A stretch of 16,887 bases of DNA. Source: JBHIAG01 sp046758465 (GTDB lineage Bacteria > Acidobacteriota > Terriglobia > Acidiferrales > 2-02-FULL-67-57). Below the pieces are notes generated by a model. The model made no database searches and was not told the origin of the DNA. It saw only the letters and a program-made list of their open reading frames with translations. Below are positions 4,970 to 12,803 of this stretch, in pieces; positions within the stretch are counted from its first letter, which is position 1; every line of letters starts with the position of its first letter. The stretch spans positions 1-16,887 of the forward strand of contig JBHIAG010000045.1 of the NCBI GenBank assembly GCA_046758465.1, in the 5' to 3' direction. A program made the translations under genes and the position numbers.

Positions 4970-6340
4970 ATGAGTCAAGGGACGCTGGGGCTAACCCCGG
5001 AGCGAAAAATCTATACGGTCAGCGAGCTGACCGGCCAGGTGAAGGACATCCTGGAGCGGACGTTTCGGGATGTGTGGGTGCAGGGCGAGGTGTCGAACTT
5101 CCGCGTCTCGCCCTACGGGCACTACTACTTCACGCTGAAGGACGAGGCGGCGCAGATGCGCTGCTTCTGCCACAAGAAAGAGATGAAGTTTTACAAGTTC
5201 CGCCCCGAGGACGGCTTACAGATCACGGCGCGCGGGCTGCTTTCGGTCTATGAGCCGCGCGGCGACTACCAGCTCGTGGTGAGCTACCTGGAGCCGGCGG
5301 GCTACGGGGCGCTGCAGGTGGCGTTCGAGCAGTTGAAGGAGCGGCTGCGGAAGGAAGGGCTGTTCGAGGCGGCACGCAAGCGCCCGCTGCCGTTGCTGCC
5401 GCGGCGGATTGGGCTGGTGACCTCGCCGCGGGGCGCAGCCATCGCCGACATGATTCGCATCCTGCGGCGGCGGTTTGAAGGTTTGCATTTGATTCTCTAC
5501 CCCGTACGGGTGCAGGGCGAGGGGGCGGCGGAAGAGATTGTCGAGGCGGTTGAATACTTCAGCCGCGTAAGGGTCAAGCCTGAGGTGCTCATTGTGGCCC
5601 GCGGGGGCGGCTCGTTCGAAGACCTGTGGGCGTTCAACGAGGAGGTGGTGGCGCGGGCGCTGGCGGCGTCGAAGATTCCCGTGATCTCGGCCGTGGGGCA
5701 CGAGACCGATTTCACCATCGCTGACTTCGTGGCCGACGTGCGGGCGGCGACGCCATCGGCGGCGGCCGAGCTGGTGGTGGCACGCAAGGAAGACTTCACC
5801 GCCAGCATCGCGGCGCTGGAGGACAAGCTGCGGCGCGACATCCAGTATCAAATCCTGCACGCCCGGCAGCGGCTGACGGCGCTGCTGGCGCATCGGGGCT
5901 TCCAGCGGTTGCAGGCGTTCCTGCAGGAGCAGGCGCAGTGGGCCAACGAGTTGCACACGCGGCTGCTGGCGGCGGTGCGGGACGCGGTGGGGGAAGCGCG
6001 GGGCGTGCTGGCGGTTCAGGTCTCGCGCCTGGGGGCGTTCGATTTGCGCGGGCGGCTGCGGGAGCGGGGATTGCGGCTGGTGGAGCAGCAGCGGCGGCTG
6101 GTGGAGCGCACGCGCACGCAGTTGGGGGCGGCCGCGCATCGGCTGGAAGTGCTGGCGGGGCAGTTGGGGCAGTTGAGTCCGCTGGCGATACTGGAGCGGG
6201 GCTACGCGATTGTCTTCGACGCTGCGGGCAAGATTGTGAAGCGTGCCGCGGCGGTCCGAGTTGGGGAGGCGATTGATGTGCAACTGCACCGCGGGCGCCT
6301 GCGCGCGCGGGTGCAGAAGAAAGACACCGGCGGTCAGTGA
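4970..6340 (+). CDS. xseA: Exodeoxyribonuclease VII large subunit
   Basis: XseA is the catalytic subunit of exonuclease VII, which degrades single-stranded DNA from both ends and acts in repair and recombination. The 456-residue length equals that of the E. coli protein. An N-terminal OB-fold domain (IYTVSELTGQVKDILE, VWVQGEVSNF, GHYYFTLKDE) precedes the catalytic domain with IGLVTSPRGAAIADM, VARGGGSFEDLWAFNEE and SAVGHETDFTIADFVAD (H244, D247). A long helical region around residues 275-400 would form the coiled-coil that carries the small subunit, followed by PLAILERGYAIV. The small-subunit gene xseB does not follow and is not in the window. The ATG is fixed by family alignment; only an A-rich stretch precedes it. 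Confidence 0.96.
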   Translation: MSQGTLGLTPERKIYTVSELTGQVKDILERTFRDVWVQGEVSNFRVSPYGHYYFTLKDEAAQMRCFCHKKEMKFYKFRPEDGLQITARGLLSVYEPRGDYQLVVSYLEPAGYGALQVAFEQLKERLRKEGLFEAARKRPLPLLPRRIGLVTSPRGAAIADMIRILRRRFEGLHLILYPVRVQGEGAAEEIVEAVEYFSRVRVKPEVLIVARGGGSFEDLWAFNEEVVARALAASKIPVISAVGHETDFTIADFVADVRAATPSAAAELVVARKEDFTASIAALEDKLRRDIQYQILHARQRLTALLAHRGFQRLQAFLQEQAQWANELHTRLLAAVRDAVGEARGVLAVQVSRLGAFDLRGRLRERGLRLVEQQRRLVERTRTQLGAAAHRLEVLAGQLGQLSPLAILERGYAIVFDAAGKIVKRAAAVRVGEAIDVQLHRGRLRARVQKKDTGGQ

Positions 6341-6353
6341 CCAGTGACCAGTG
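6335..6353 (+). repeat. 7-bp tandem repeat across the xseA stop
   Basis: CAGTGAC occurs twice, followed by CAGTG. The xseA TGA stop lies in the first unit. Confidence 0.6.
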
Positions 6354-6361
6354 GGGATGCG

Positions 6362-6390
6362 TTGACTTGGCTGCGGGCGCGCCCTAAGAT
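6362..6390 (+). promoter_or_regulatory. Sigma-70-like promoter for the kinase gene
   Basis: TTGACT (6362-6367) and TAAGAT (6385-6390) are separated by exactly 17 bp. It lies in the only spacer between xseA and the kinase and predicts a leader of about 100 nt that contains the nested hairpin at 6435. Confidence 0.6.
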
Positions 6391-6434
6391 AGCCCTACCG
6401 AGCGGGGTTCCTTCCCCATGATCGGCTGAATTTT

Positions 6435-6490
6435 CCCCAGGCACCCCTCGACTGCGCTCGGGGTAAAGGAGCCTGGGGCCTCGGTGGGTG
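6435..6490 (+). repeat. Family B hairpin carrying a family C palindrome in its loop
   Basis: Outer arms CCCCAGGC (6435-6442) and GCCTGGGG (6471-6478), followed by the family B tail CCTCGGTGGGTG. The loop, instead of the usual GG, holds the family C unit CCCCTCGACTGCGCTCGGGG plus TAAA (6444-6467), also found at 9646 and 12552. In the mRNA this structure ends about 10 nt before the kinase start and could influence its translation. Confidence 0.7.
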
Positions 6491-6497
6491 TGGGTCT

Positions 6498-9398
6498 ATG
6501 ATTGGCCAGACGGTTTCACACTACCGCATTCTGGAAAAGCTGGGTGGGGGCGGCATGGGCGTGGTGTACCGGGCCGAAGACACGCGCCTGGGTCGCCCCG
6601 TGGCCCTGAAGTTTCTGCCGGAAGAGTTTTCTCGCGACCGGCAGGCGGTGGAGCGCTTCCTGCGGGAAGCGCGTGCGGCCTCGGCCTTGAACCATCCACA
6701 CATCTGCACGATCTACGACATTGGTGAGCATGCGGGGCAGCCCTTCATCGTGATGGAGTTGCTGGAGGGGCAGACGCTCAAGCACCACATTGTCGGCAAG
6801 CCGCTGGCGACCGAGCAGGTGCTGGAGCTGGGGATTCAGATTGCCGATGCGCTGGAGGCGGCGCACGCGAAAGGGATCGTGCATCGGGACATCAAGCCGG
6901 CGAACCTCTTCATCACTGAGCGCAGCCAGGCCAAGATACTCGACTTTGGGCTGGCCAAGCTGGCCCGTACGGGGGTGGGAGAGGCGTTCGGTGCCTCGGC
7001 GCTGCCGACGGCTGGGATGACGGAGGAGCATCTGACCAGCCCCGGGGTAGCGCTGGGCACGGTGGCCTACATGTCGCCCGAGCAGGCGCTGGGCGAAGAA
7101 CTGGACGCGCGCAGCGACATCTTCTCGTTCGGCGTGGTGCTCTATGAAATGACCACGGGCCAATTGCCGTTCAAGGGCACCACCTCGGCGGCGCTGTTTG
7201 ATGCCATTCTGCACAGAGCGCCGATCTCGCCGGTGCGGTTGAATCCGGAGTTGCCGGACGAGTTGGCGCGGATTATCAACAAGGCGCTGGAGAAAGACCG
7301 CCGGTTGCGCTACCAGACGGCGTCGGACCTGCGGGCGGACTTGCAGCGGATGAAACGCGACACGGATTCGGCCCGGGTGGCGGCCGTCGGCGGTGTCCCG
7401 CCCAGCGAAGCGATACCGGCGGCGCCGAGCCTCCCCGGCCCGACGCCTGCGGCGGATACAAGTCGGATGGTGACACCTGTAGTTGCGAGGAAGCGGTGGA
7501 AGGTGTGGGTGCCGGCGGCGGCGGTGGTGGTGCTGGCGGTGGCGGCGGGGGCGTTCTTCTATTTCCGGCCGGCGCAGGCGTTGACGGAAAGCGACACCAT
7601 TTTGCTGGCCGATTTCGTCAACACCACGGGCGAGTCGGTCTTTGATGGGACGTTGAAGCAGGCGCTGGCGTTGAAACTCGCAGAATCACCGTTCTTGAAC
7701 ATTGTTCCGGAACAACGGGTGCAGGAGACGTTGCGCTTTATGGGCCGCGCGCCCGACGAGCGGGTGACGACAGCCATTGCGCGGGAAATCTGCCAGCGGC
7801 AGGGCACAAAGGCGCTGCTGACGGGCGCGATTGCCGGCCTGGGCGGGAACTACGTCATTACCTTGAATGCGATGAACTGCCGCACGGACGAGTTACTGGC
7901 GGGGGAACAGGTCGAGGCTGCGGGCAAAGAGGCGGTGCTGGGGGCGCTGGGGAAGGCGGCCTCCCGGCTGCGCGGGAAACTGGGCGAGTCGCTCAGTTCG
8001 ATTGAAAAATTCGATGCCCCGATTGAACAAGCCACAACGTCGTCGCTCGATGCCCTCAAGGCCTACGGTCTGGGGGTCGAGCAGCGGGCGAAAGGCCGGG
8101 AGCCCCAATCCATCCCTTTCTTCAAACGCGCGATTGAGCTCGACCCCAACTTCGCTCTGGCCTATGCGCGGCTAGGGACGGTGTACGGGAATCTGGGCGA
8201 GGGCGAACTGGCCACGGAGTACCGCAAGAAAGCCTTTGAGCTGCGAGAGCGGGTCAGCGAGCTGGAAAGGTTCTATATCTCGGCGCACTACTACAACAGC
8301 GTCACGGGGGAAATTGAGAAGGCAAGAGAAACCTACGAACTTTGGAAACGGACCTATCCGCGCGACTGGACTCCGCCCAACAACCTGGCCGTCATCTACA
8401 ACGAGATCGGGCAACACGACAAAGTCGTCGAAGAAGCGCGCGAAGCCCTGCACCTGGAGCCCAACCATCCTCTCCCTTATGTGAACCTCGGGTTTGGCTA
8501 TCTAGGCCTCAACCGCTTGGAGGAGGCCAAAGCCATCTTTGAGCGGGCGGTGGCGGCGAAGCGTGATGACTTGAGCATTCACCTCGGCCTTTATGTGATT
8601 GCCTTGGTGCAGGGTGACACGGCGGCCATGGAGCGTGAGGTTGCCTGGGCGAGCGGCAAGGGACCCGCCGAAGGTCCGATGCTTTTTTTCCAGGGTCAAG
8701 CCGCGGCGTTTTCGGGCCAGGTGGAAAAAGCGAGAGAACTTTTTGCGCGGGCAATTGAGATCGCGCAGCGGTACAACTTCAAAGAAATTGTGGCAAACAT
8801 CACTACATTTGTAGCGATCATGGAGGCGGAATTGGGGAACTTCCAGCGGGCCCGTGAGCGCGCAGCGGCGGCGCTAGACATTTCCCATGGGCCAGGCGTG
8901 CAGGGGGTCGCGGCCCAGGTGCTAGCCCTTTCCGGTGATGTCCGGCAGGCGCAAGCGCTGGCCGATGACCTGGGCCAGCGTTTTCCGACCGATACTCTGC
9001 TCCACGCCCGCGGGCTGCCTGTGATTCGCGCCAGAATTGAACTCCAGCGGGGCAATCCCGCCAAGGCAATCGAGCTACTGCGGGCAGCCGCGCCGTATGA
9101 GCTTGGGGGCGGTCCAGGTCTGACAGCCATCCACGTTCGCGGCCAAGCCTATCTGCAAGCGGGGGCAGGAAAGGAGGCGGCGGGCGAGTTCCAGAAAATC
9201 CTCGACCACCGGGGCATCGCTTCGGTTTCGCCGCTGCATGCGCTGGCGCATCTGGGCTTGGCGCGGGCGTGGGCGCTGGCGGGGGAGCCGGCGAAGGCGC
9301 GGAAGGCCTATCAGGATTTCTTTGCGCTGTGGAAAGACGCCGACCCCGATATTCCCATCCTGCAGGAAGCCAAGAGAGAGTACGAGAAGCTGAAATAA
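6498..9398 (+). CDS. Membrane serine/threonine protein kinase with extracytoplasmic TPR domain
   Basis: A Hanks-type kinase domain fills residues 1 to about 290: glycine loop GGGGMGVVYRAED, ATP-binding lysine K38 (VALKFLP), catalytic HRDIKPANLF with D131, DFGLAKL with D149 and the APE-equivalent MSPEQALGEELDARSDIFSFG. All catalytic residues are present. After a proline/alanine linker, one helix (about residues 338-356) crosses the membrane. Outside lie a domain starting ILLADFVNTTGESVFDGTLKQAL, of the TolB-N-like type common in these kinases, and from about residue 540 a long TPR array (FFKRAIELDPNFALAYARLG and following). The substrate is unknown. It has its own promoter and terminator, so it is a single-gene unit. 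The ribosome site is weak. Confidence 0.93.
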   Translation: MIGQTVSHYRILEKLGGGGMGVVYRAEDTRLGRPVALKFLPEEFSRDRQAVERFLREARAASALNHPHICTIYDIGEHAGQPFIVMELLEGQTLKHHIVGKPLATEQVLELGIQIADALEAAHAKGIVHRDIKPANLFITERSQAKILDFGLAKLARTGVGEAFGASALPTAGMTEEHLTSPGVALGTVAYMSPEQALGEELDARSDIFSFGVVLYEMTTGQLPFKGTTSAALFDAILHRAPISPVRLNPELPDELARIINKALEKDRRLRYQTASDLRADLQRMKRDTDSARVAAVGGVPPSEAIPAAPSLPGPTPAADTSRMVTPVVARKRWKVWVPAAAVVVLAVAAGAFFYFRPAQALTESDTILLADFVNTTGESVFDGTLKQALALKLAESPFLNIVPEQRVQETLRFMGRAPDERVTTAIAREICQRQGTKALLTGAIAGLGGNYVITLNAMNCRTDELLAGEQVEAAGKEAVLGALGKAASRLRGKLGESLSSIEKFDAPIEQATTSSLDALKAYGLGVEQRAKGREPQSIPFFKRAIELDPNFALAYARLGTVYGNLGEGELATEYRKKAFELRERVSELERFYISAHYYNSVTGEIEKARETYELWKRTYPRDWTPPNNLAVIYNEIGQHDKVVEEAREALHLEPNHPLPYVNLGFGYLGLNRLEEAKAIFERAVAAKRDDLSIHLGLYVIALVQGDTAAMEREVAWASGKGPAEGPMLFFQGQAAAFSGQVEKARELFARAIEIAQRYNFKEIVANITTFVAIMEAELGNFQRARERAAAALDISHGPGVQGVAAQVLALSGDVRQAQALADDLGQRFPTDTLLHARGLPVIRARIELQRGNPAKAIELLRAAAPYELGGGPGLTAIHVRGQAYLQAGAGKEAAGEFQKILDHRGIASVSPLHALAHLGLARAWALAGEPAKARKAYQDFFALWKDADPDIPILQEAKREYEKLK

Positions 9399-9421
9399 GA
9401 CGGGAAACGGGAAGGTAGCGG

Positions 9422-9466
9422 CGACGAAGGCGCAGCCAGTCGGTAAGCCTTCGTCGTCGGTTTTTT
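9422..9466 (+). terminator. Rho-independent terminator of the kinase gene
   Basis: CGACGAAGGC (9422-9431) pairs perfectly with GCCTTCGTCG (9447-9456), and a run of six T follows at 9461-9466. It begins 23 bp after the kinase stop. Confidence 0.75.
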
Positions 9467-9501
9467 CCATAACGACCGACCCTTCGGGTTCGCTCAGGGC
9501 A

Positions 9502-9539
9502 GGCGAGGAATGCGGGCTACGCCCGGCTCATTCCTCGCC
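9502..9539. repeat. Nested inverted repeat (cruciform-like)
   Basis: Outer arms GGCGAGGAATG (9502-9512) and CATTCCTCGCC (9529-9539) are perfect over 11 bp. Inner arms CGGGC and GCCCG surround TAC. It follows a CCCTTCGGGTTCGCTCAGGG segment. It sits only 10 bp before the next hairpin (9549). Confidence 0.75.
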
Positions 9540-9548
9540 GCTACCCGG

Positions 9549-9580
9549 CCCCCAGGCAGGTGCCTGGGGGCTCGGCGAGG
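9549..9580 (+). repeat. Family B hairpin, best-paired copy
   Basis: Arms CCCCCAGGCA and TGCCTGGGGG (10 bp) around loop GG, then the tail CTCGGCGAGG. Copy 12804-12835 has the same loop and tail but different arms. Confidence 0.8.
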
Positions 9581-9625
9581 TTAGGCTTCGATGTGGCCTT
9601 GCAGGAGGCGGGACGCCCCACTGAA
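9581..9625 (-). pseudogene. C-terminal remnant of a phzF-like gene
   Basis: On the minus strand these bases encode FSGASRLLQGHIEA and a stop. The intact PhzF-family gene at 11587 ends with VSGTAVRILQGVIEA and a stop. The nucleotide match is also clear: TAGGCTTCGAT, three changes, then GCCTTGCAGGA. Beyond about 9625 the similarity ends and the repeat at 9635 begins. The rest of the gene is missing. I infer an old duplicate of phzF that was deleted except for its last 14 codons. Confidence 0.65.
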
Positions 9626-9634
9626 AAGCGCGGG

Positions 9635-9671
9635 GCAGGCCGGTGCCCCTCGACTGCGCTCGGGGTAAACC
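9635..9671. repeat. 37-bp repeat with family C palindrome, copy 1
   Basis: These 37 bases are identical to 12541-12577. The unit contains GGCCGGTGCC followed by the palindromic CCCCTCGACTGCGCTCGGGG core. Both copies run into A-rich tandem sequence. Confidence 0.85.
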
Positions 9672-9678
9672 GCCAATT

Positions 9679-9720
9679 CGAAAAGCGAAAACAGAAAATA
9701 GAAAACAGAAAACAGAAAGC
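9679..9720. repeat. A-rich degenerate tandem repeat
   Basis: Units of about 7-8 bp such as GAAAACA, GAAAATA, GAAAACA, GAAAACA follow CGAAAAGCGAAAACA. Similar arrays are at 12478-12501 and 12584-12620, and a reverse-orientation one ends the window (16855-16887). Confidence 0.7.
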
Positions 9721-9794
9721 GGACTGTAGGAATCTGAGCGAAAGTATTCGGTTGCATGGTGCGGGCTTCGCCGACAGGCGTGCTCTGGGGAAGG

Positions 9795-9811
9795 TTCACA
9801 TCTCGTGTGAA
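9795..9811. promoter_or_regulatory. Short palindrome before the SRPBCC-like gene
   Basis: TTCACA and TGTGAA are separated by 5 bp and end 10 bp before the ATG at 9822. It could be an operator or a leader hairpin; no partner is known. Confidence 0.3.
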
Positions 9812-9821
9812 AATTATTCCG

Positions 9822-10685
9822 ATGAAGCTGAAATTCTACCTCTGCCGGGCGTGCATGGTTGCGCTGGTTGGCGGCCTGCCCGCCACGCAGGAAGTCAGGG
9901 GAGCCGAACTCCAGCCCCAGACCGTGGCGGCGTGGGAAACGTATGTCCGCTTAACAGAACAGCGAATCACAGCAGAACTGGATGAGGGGCAAAGATTTCT
10001 GGTGACAGATTTTATGAGTGCCAGCGAATCGCAGAGGGTTCGGGCGCTGTTAAAACGCGGCGGGGTCTACATCCGAAAGATGGAAATCAGGGATGAAGAG
10101 GGGCGAAAGATGAAGGTGGCGGCCGGGATGATCCACCACTGGATCGGGTGTATCTTTGTCCCAGACGTGAGCCTGAGTTCGGTCCTCGACTGGGTGCAGG
10201 ATTACGACCACCACCACAGATATTTCAAGGAGGTGGAGCGGTCCAAGTTGCTTTCCCGGGAAGGCGACAGGTTCAAGATTTTTTTTCGGCTCCGGCGCAC
10301 GAAGATAATCACTGTCTTCTACAACACAGACCATACCGCTATCTATCGCCATCGTGACGCCCGGCGGGTATCCAGCCGCAGCTTCACCACCAAGATCGCC
10401 CAGCTCGAGAACCCCGGCACTTCCGCGGAGAAGGAGAAGCCCGTCGGAAACGACAGCGGATTTCTCTGGCGTCTGAACAGTTACTGGCGGTTTCAGGAAG
10501 AGAAGGGCGGGGTGTTGGTGGAGTGCGAGTCCATCAGCCTTAGCCGCGCCATGCCCTTGGGGCTGGGCTGGTTAATTAAAAGCTTTGTGGAATCGGTTCC
10601 CCGGGAGTCCCTGCAAAATACCCTGGTCTCCATCCGGGAAGGCATCAACAAGAAGGTGGGGTCCGGTGTCCCTGACCGAGACTGA
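9822..10685 (+). CDS. Secreted SRPBCC/START-like protein, function unknown
   Basis: The 287-residue product begins MKLKFYLCRACMVALVGGLPA and then ATQEVRGAE, a plausible signal peptide with a positive start and hydrophobic core. The mature part has features I associate with SRPBCC-fold proteins frequent in Acidobacteriota: a WIGCIFVPDVSLSSVLDWVQDY helix, FFRLRRTKIITVFYNTDH strand, SYWRFQEEKGGVLVECESISLS strand and a long C-terminal helix around LGWLIKSFVESVPRESL. That fold usually encloses a hydrophobic ligand; none can be named here. The frame is open up to 9756, but the signal peptide favours ATG 9822. No good ribosome site is seen. The SDR gene follows 62 bp later and may be cotranscribed. 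Confidence 0.75.
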   Translation: MKLKFYLCRACMVALVGGLPATQEVRGAELQPQTVAAWETYVRLTEQRITAELDEGQRFLVTDFMSASESQRVRALLKRGGVYIRKMEIRDEEGRKMKVAAGMIHHWIGCIFVPDVSLSSVLDWVQDYDHHHRYFKEVERSKLLSREGDRFKIFFRLRRTKIITVFYNTDHTAIYRHRDARRVSSRSFTTKIAQLENPGTSAEKEKPVGNDSGFLWRLNSYWRFQEEKGGVLVECESISLSRAMPLGLGWLIKSFVESVPRESLQNTLVSIREGINKKVGSGVPDRD

Positions 10686-10736
10686 TTGAAAATATGCATG
10701 CCGCGGTAAAAGAGTGCCGCGCAAAAAACCACCGGC

Positions 10737-10742
10737 GGGAGG
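10737..10742 (+). promoter_or_regulatory. Shine-Dalgarno fixing the SDR start
   Basis: GGGAGG lies 5 nt before ATG 10748. This decides against the longer frame starting at 10694, whose first 18 residues have no family similarity. Confidence 0.75.
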
Positions 10743-10747
10743 CAACC

Positions 10748-11557
10748 ATGGGTAACGACCAACCTCTGAAAGGACAAAAAGCCCTCGTCACCGGGGCGAG
10801 TTCGGGGATCGGGAAGGCCATTGCCAAGGCTTTGGCGCAGGCCGGGGCCGCTGTGGGGGTGAACTACGCCGGGAGCGTTGGGGCCGCAGAGCAGGTGGTG
10901 AAAGATATCGAGAGCGCCGGGGGAGCGGCGCTGGCCGTCCGCGCCGATGTCAGCCAAGAAAGTCAGGTGCAGAAAATGTTCCAAAAGATGATTCAGGAGT
11001 TTGGGACGGTAGATATCCTGGTCAACAACGCCGGAGTTCAACGGGATGCTGCTTTTCTGGAGATGAGCTTGGAGCAGTGGAACTCTGTTCTTGGGGTCAA
11101 CCTCACGGGATATTTTCTCTGTGCCCGGGAAGCGGCGCGCGAGTACCTCCGCCGTGGAGTCGTGCCCGCGGTCTCACAGGCGGCAGGAAAGATTGTCTGT
11201 ATCAGTTCCGTGCACGAGATCATTCCCTGGGCGGGGCATTGCAATTATGCCGCCTGCAAAGGGGGCGTCATGATGTTCATGAAGACGATTGCGCAAGAGT
11301 TGGCGCCCTATCGGGTCCGGGTGAACAGCATTGCCCCGGGCGCCATCCAGACTCGGATCAATCGCGCGGCCTGGGAGAGTCCCGAGGCCCAGGCCAAACT
11401 GCTCAAGCTCATTCCCTACGGCCGCGTCGGCGTCCCCGAGGATGTTGCCTCCGCCGCGGTGTGGCTCGCCTCGGATGCGTCCGATTACGTCCACGGTACC
11501 ACGTTGATCGTGGACGGGGGCATGTGCCTCTATCCGGGATTCGCCGAAGGGGGATAA
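10748..11557 (+). CDS. SDR oxidoreductase, glucose 1-dehydrogenase-like
   Basis: The 269-residue product belongs to the classical short-chain dehydrogenases and resembles Bacillus glucose 1-dehydrogenase (261 residues), which oxidises beta-D-glucose to gluconolactone with NAD(P). Motifs: cofactor site TGASSGIG, NNAGV, NLTGYF, catalytic S154 in ISSVHEIIPW, Y167 and K171 in NYAACKGG, IAPGAIQTRIN and the C-terminal DGGMCLYPGFAEGG, which corresponds to DGGMTQYPSF of the Bacillus enzyme. The SSVHE and PGAI motifs are what point to this subfamily; the substrate is inferred and could be another sugar. It is soluble and has no signal peptide. It follows the secreted SRPBCC-like gene and converges with the leftward phzF-family gene. 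Confidence 0.85.
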   Translation: MGNDQPLKGQKALVTGASSGIGKAIAKALAQAGAAVGVNYAGSVGAAEQVVKDIESAGGAALAVRADVSQESQVQKMFQKMIQEFGTVDILVNNAGVQRDAAFLEMSLEQWNSVLGVNLTGYFLCAREAAREYLRRGVVPAVSQAAGKIVCISSVHEIIPWAGHCNYAACKGGVMMFMKTIAQELAPYRVRVNSIAPGAIQTRINRAAWESPEAQAKLLKLIPYGRVGVPEDVASAAVWLASDASDYVHGTTLIVDGGMCLYPGFAEGG

Positions 11558-11586
11558 GACAAAGTTCTGCCGGGGAGGCGAGGGGA

Positions 11587-12468
11587 CTAGGCTTCGATCA
11601 CGCCTTGCAGGATGCGGACGGCGGTGCCGCTGACGCGTGGGATGAGCTGGCCGTCTTTCTCGAACACCTGGACGTGGATGCGGCTGGGGCGGCCCATTTC
11701 GACTCCCTGAACGATGGTGAGCGGCTGGCCGGGGCGCAGGCGGCCATGGCGCACGAGGTAGGCGCCGAGTGAGCCGCCGGCGGAGCCGGTGGCCGGGTCT
11801 TCGACCAGTTCCCAGGGAATCATTCCGCGCGCAAAGACTTTGCCGCGCGCGCCCAGGGCGAAGCAGTAGGCAAGGACGCCGCGGGCGGAGATGAGCTTGG
11901 CGAGCGCTTGCGGGGCCAGCCGGATGCGCTTCAGCAGCGGGCGGCGTCGCAGGGGCAGCATCAGGTTGAAGGTTCCGGTCGAAACGTATTCGAGCGGCAG
12001 CGACGGCTCGAAGTCGCCCGGGCGCAAGCTGAGCGCCCGTGCCAGGGCAGCGCGTGAGAGGCGAGCGGGGCGGAAGCGCGCCGGGGGCTGGGTCATCGTC
12101 ACGCGAACCGGCTGACGGTTGCGAAATTCGACCTCAACGGGAAGGATGCCCGCGCCGGTTTGCTGCCAGATGTGGACAACCCCTTCCTGCTGGGGCACCA
12201 CGCCCAACTCAGCCAGCAGGAACCAGGTGCCGATGACGGGATGGCCGGCCAGGGGGAGTTCGCGGGTGGTGGTAAAGATGCGCAGACGGGCCAGGGCGCG
12301 GTTGGTGGTGGGTTTCTGGACAAAGACGGTTTCGGAAAGATTCATCTCGCGCGCAATGGCCTGCATGCGGGCTGTGGAGAGGGCGTCGCCGTCGGTGACG
12401 ACGGCGAGGGGGTTGCCGGCGTAGGGTTTAGTGGTGAAGACGTCAAGCTGGTAGATACGTCGCTTCAT
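11587..12468 (-). CDS. PhzF family isomerase/epimerase
   Basis: The 293-residue product has the two-lobed PhzF/diaminopimelate-epimerase-like fold. It begins MKRRIYQLDVFTTKPYAGNPLAVV and contains MNLSETVFV with the catalytic glutamate E46, FTTTRELPLAGHPVIGT in lobe one, and EDPATGSAGGSLGAYLV in lobe two, all hallmarks. PhzF itself isomerises dihydrohydroxyanthranilate in phenazine synthesis, but no phenazine genes are here and most family members have unknown substrates. ATG 12468 is preferred over TTG 12474. No Shine-Dalgarno is visible; A-rich repeat lies just upstream. A remnant of a second copy's C-terminus is at 9581. Confidence 0.9.
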   Translation of the reverse strand: MKRRIYQLDVFTTKPYAGNPLAVVTDGDALSTARMQAIAREMNLSETVFVQKPTTNRALARLRIFTTTRELPLAGHPVIGTWFLLAELGVVPQQEGVVHIWQQTGAGILPVEVEFRNRQPVRVTMTQPPARFRPARLSRAALARALSLRPGDFEPSLPLEYVSTGTFNLMLPLRRRPLLKRIRLAPQALAKLISARGVLAYCFALGARGKVFARGMIPWELVEDPATGSAGGSLGAYLVRHGRLRPGQPLTIVQGVEMGRPSRIHVQVFEKDGQLIPRVSGTAVRILQGVIEA

Positions 12469-12520
12469 CGTCAAAGGATAAAACGGAAAATAGAAAATAG
12501 ACAGGGCTATAAAATAACCA

Positions 12521-12536
12521 CGGGCGAGACGCCCCT
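12521..12536. repeat. Family D hairpin, variant stem
   Basis: GGGCG and CGCCC pair around AGA, the same loop as the CACCGGCG/CGCCGGTG copies, with changed but complementary arms. Confidence 0.6.
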
Positions 12537-12540
12537 ACGA

Positions 12541-12577
12541 GCAGGCCGGTGCCCCTCGACTGCGCTCGGGGTAAACC
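12541..12577. repeat. 37-bp repeat with family C palindrome, copy 2
   Basis: Identical to 9635-9671 over all 37 bases and also followed by A-rich tandem sequence with GAAAAGCGAAA. Confidence 0.85.
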
Positions 12578-12620
12578 ACCGATGCGAAATCCGAAACACG
12601 AAAAGCGAAACCCGAAACGC

Positions 12621-12647
12621 GGCAAGGGGCAAGCCCTTGCCCTACCC
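12621..12647 (-). repeat. Family E hairpin, copy 3 (reverse)
   Basis: On the minus strand: GGGTAG, arm GGCAAGGG, loop CTTGC, arm CCCTTGCC. Compared with 2338-2364 one base pair is exchanged on both sides of the stem. Confidence 0.8.
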
Positions 12648-12659
12648 AGCATCAGAGCG

Positions 12660-12680
12660 GGTGCAGAGCACCTCTTGCAA
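12660..12680 (+). repeat. Family F hairpin, copy 1
   Basis: GGTGC and GCACC pair around AGA, then TCTTGCAA. Copy 2 at 12968-12988 has loop GAA and tail TCTTCCAA. Confidence 0.65.
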
Positions 12681-12751
12681 GCGCCTGTTTCCGCACAAAC
12701 CACCTCTTCCGGACAGTGGAGGCGTGCGGGCCTGCGACCAGCGACTCGTGA

Positions 12752-12773
12752 CCCAGCGGCGGGGGCCGCTGGG
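12752..12773. repeat. Family A hairpin, copy 2
   Basis: Core identical to 4930-4951, with the same type of tail (CTGGACAG). Confidence 0.8.
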
Positions 12774-12803
12774 CTGGACAGACCCAAGTTTCATGCCTCG
12801 TGT

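Noticed and set aside
5216..6289. 357-codon minus-strand frame over xseA
   Set aside because: Antisense shadow rich in Arg, Gln and His; no domain.
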